The translations under genes were made by a program, and so were the position numbers. A stretch of 7,440 nucleotides of DNA. Source: Actinomycetota bacterium (GTDB lineage: Bacteria > Actinomycetota > Acidimicrobiia > Acidimicrobiales > Ilumatobacteraceae). Shown here one piece after another: positions 5,893-7,440 of the stretch (within the stretch, counting starts at the first letter, position 1; each line of letters starts with the position of its first letter). The stretch is taken from contig RGGX01000058.1 in the NCBI GenBank assembly GCA_010024485.1, positions 1-7,440 of the forward strand, given 5' to 3'. The notes beneath the pieces were generated by a model that worked only from the letters and a program-made list of their open reading frames with translations, did no database searches and was not told where the DNA came from.

Positions 5893-7083
5893 TCAGCCGA
5901 GACGGTCCTTCAGGACATCCATCATCTGACCGACGTCCTTGTCACCACGGCCACTCATGTTGACGAGCACCGTCTGACCACTCAACTGCGGGGCCTCCCG
6001 GATCACCCAGGCGATCGCGTGCGCCGGTTCGAGCGCGGGGATGATGCCCTCGGTGCGACTGAGGGCCTGGAACGCCTCGATCACCTCAGCATCGGTGACG
6101 TTGGGGTACTCCGCCCGACCGACCGCCGCCAGATGCGAGTGCTCGGGGCCGACACCCGGATAGTCGAGGCCGGCGGAGATCGAGTGCGCCTCCTCCACCT
6201 GACCGAACTCGTCCTGCATCAAGAAGCTGCGCATCCCGTGGACCACACCCGGCACACCCCGCGACACCGCGGCGCCACCGGCGGGCTCCACACCGACCAG
6301 CCGACTCCTGGTGTCGACGAAACCCGAGAAGATCCCGATGGCGTTCGAACCGCCACCCACACAGGCCACCACCAGATCGGGATCGTCGTCGGCAATGGCA
6401 CGGAACTGCGTCCGCGCCTCCTCGCCGATGACCCGATGGAACTGGCGCACCATGAACGGATACGGGTGCGGGCCCATCACCGAGCCGAGGCAGTAGTGCG
6501 TGTCGCCGACCGTCGCCACCCAGTCGCGCATCGCCTCGTTGACCGCGTCCTTCAGGGTGCGGCTGCCACTGTGGACCGCCTCGACCTCAGCACCGAGCAG
6601 ACGCATCCGGAACACGTTGAGGGCCTGACGCTCGACGTCGACCGCGCCCATGTACACCTTGCACTCCATACCGAGCAGCGCTGCCGCCGTCGCGCTCGCC
6701 ACACCGTGCTGGCCGGCGCCGGTCTCGGCGACGAGACGGGTCTTGCCCATCCGCTTGGCGAGCAGGGCCTGGCCGATCACGTTGTTGATCTTGTGCGACC
6801 CGGTGTGGTTCAGATCCTCGCGCTTCAGGAACAGCCGAAGGCCGAGATCGGCGCCGAGACGATGACACTCAGAGAGACCCGAGGGCCGCCCCCCGTAGTC
6901 GCGCAGCACCCCGTCGAGCTCAGCCCTCCACTCCGGGTCGTTCCACGCATCGAGGAACGCGGCCTCCAACTCCTGACAGGCGGGCACGAGCGTCTCGGGG
7001 ACGAAACGCCCACCGAACTCGCCGAAACGGCCCGAGTCGTCGGGCTGGCCCATCAACGACGGCGTGTCGGTGGTGATCGTCAT
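5893..7083 (-). CDS. trpB: Tryptophan synthase beta chain
   Basis: TrpB joins indole with serine to make tryptophan, using pyridoxal phosphate. The 396 residues match the family. The PLP lysine is Lys98 in NHTGSHKINN, the catalytic glutamate is Glu120 in ETGAGQHG, the phosphate loop is GGGSN (243-247), and Ser377 in VNMSGRGDKD contacts the pyridine nitrogen. The N-terminus has FGEFGGRFVPETL (20-32), typical of the standard TrpB1 class that pairs with TrpA; the distinct TrpB2 class is excluded by length and motifs. ATG (7083-7081) overlaps the trpF stop as ATGA, and GGGAGG (7093-7088) lies 4 bases upstream. The order trpF-trpB-trpA is conventional. Confidence 0.97.
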   Translation of the reverse strand: MTITTDTPSLMGQPDDSGRFGEFGGRFVPETLVPACQELEAAFLDAWNDPEWRAELDGVLRDYGGRPSGLSECHRLGADLGLRLFLKREDLNHTGSHKINNVIGQALLAKRMGKTRLVAETGAGQHGVASATAAALLGMECKVYMGAVDVERQALNVFRMRLLGAEVEAVHSGSRTLKDAVNEAMRDWVATVGDTHYCLGSVMGPHPYPFMVRQFHRVIGEEARTQFRAIADDDPDLVVACVGGGSNAIGIFSGFVDTRSRLVGVEPAGGAAVSRGVPGVVHGMRSFLMQDEFGQVEEAHSISAGLDYPGVGPEHSHLAAVGRAEYPNVTDAEVIEAFQALSRTEGIIPALEPAHAIAWVIREAPQLSGQTVLVNMSGRGDKDVGQMMDVLKDRLG

Positions 7084-7440
7084 TCGTCCTCCCAGTCGTA
7101 GGGAACCTCATCGAGTGGCGGAAGATCGGTCTCCTCGACCGGGGGGGCCGCCGCTCGCGCGTTCGAGATGAATCTTCTCACCTTCACCGGATCCTTGCGA
7201 CCCGGAGCCGCCTCAACCCCGGAGGAGACATCCACCCCCCAGGGCCGGACCGCGCGGATGCCGTCCGCCACATTCTCGGGGTCGAGACCCCCAGCGAGAA
7301 TCAGTCGCACCGAGTCGGGCACCTCGGAGGCGAGGTGCCAGTCGAACACCTTCCCGCTGCCCGGCGCGGGGGCGTCCACCAGCACCAGGTCGGTGTGGTA
7401 GCGGTCGGCCCGGGTCAGGTGGTCCGAATCGGCCCCGAAG
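7080..7440 (-). CDS. trpF: Phosphoribosylanthranilate isomerase, N-terminus cut by the right edge
   Basis: TrpF converts N-(5-phosphoribosyl)anthranilate to its ribulose form by an Amadori rearrangement, two steps before TrpA. The window holds the last ~119 codons. The frame is open from the edge through DSDHLTRADRYHTD and VLVDAPAPGSGKVFDW, where the Asp of LVDA matches the catalytic aspartate. It continues to LAGGLDPENV and PWGVDVSSGVE..PGRKD, both phosphate-binding parts of the barrel. The family normally ends soon after KVRRFI, but this protein continues with an Ala/Pro linker and an acidic tail ending PYDWEDE. The linker contains seven consecutive C on the coding strand (7147-7141), a place where read errors could occur; the tail still ends in a tidy ATGA overlap with trpB, so I take it as real. 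The GTG at 7385 is internal and not the true start. Confidence 0.94.
   Translation of the reverse strand, partial: FGADSDHLTRADRYHTDLVLVDAPAPGSGKVFDWHLASEVPDSVRLILAGGLDPENVADGIRAVRPWGVDVSSGVEAAPGRKDPVKVRRFISNARAAAPPVEETDLPPLDEVPYDWEDE

Noticed and set aside
5077..7101. A 674-residue plus-strand open frame
   Set aside because: It lies antisense to fabZ, trpA and trpB, all of which have complete catalytic motifs. Its Arg/His/Asp/Gly-rich composition is typical of an antisense shadow in GC-rich coding DNA.

Overview
The window is GC-rich throughout, but it is built from two parts that do not belong together. Bases 1 to about 640 look alphaproteobacterial (Rhodobacterales-like, by inference). 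This part holds a minus-strand CBS-domain gene cut by the left edge, a 223-base divergent intergenic region, and the first ~25 codons of a plus-strand aldo/keto reductase with several A/T-ending codons. From about 640 to the right edge the DNA is compact, with nearly all codons ending in G or C, and it reads as an actinobacterium. An Acidimicrobiia-like origin is my best inference from the type II fatty-acid-synthesis set and from a biotinyl-like tail on FabD; I could not test this.

Plus strand of the second part: fabD (decapitated at the join and frameshifted near its end), fabH, fabG, acpP and fabF (1441-4664). These encode the type II fatty acid synthase core: malonyl loading onto ACP, initiating condensation, ketoreduction, the carrier protein, and elongating condensation. 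Spacing is tight: fabH/fabG overlap by ATGA, acpP/fabF are separated by one base, and only acpP has a leader long enough for its own promoter.

Minus strand: trpF (cut by the right edge), trpB, trpA and fabZ (7440-4691), converging on fabF across a 26-base hairpin-containing gap. trpF-trpB-trpA carry out late steps of tryptophan synthesis. fabZ, the 3-hydroxyacyl-ACP dehydratase missing from the plus-strand fab cluster, sits at the tail of this unit. An enoyl-ACP reductase is not in the window.

I see no new biological system here. The points worth attention are the apparent chimeric join at ~633-644, which makes a spurious in-frame aldo/keto reductase-FabD fusion, a second lesion in fabD near 1280 that shifts the frame before a lysine-less biotinyl/lipoyl-like tail, and the placement of fabZ behind trpA. 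No RNA genes, insertion sequences, CRISPR arrays or origins were seen.
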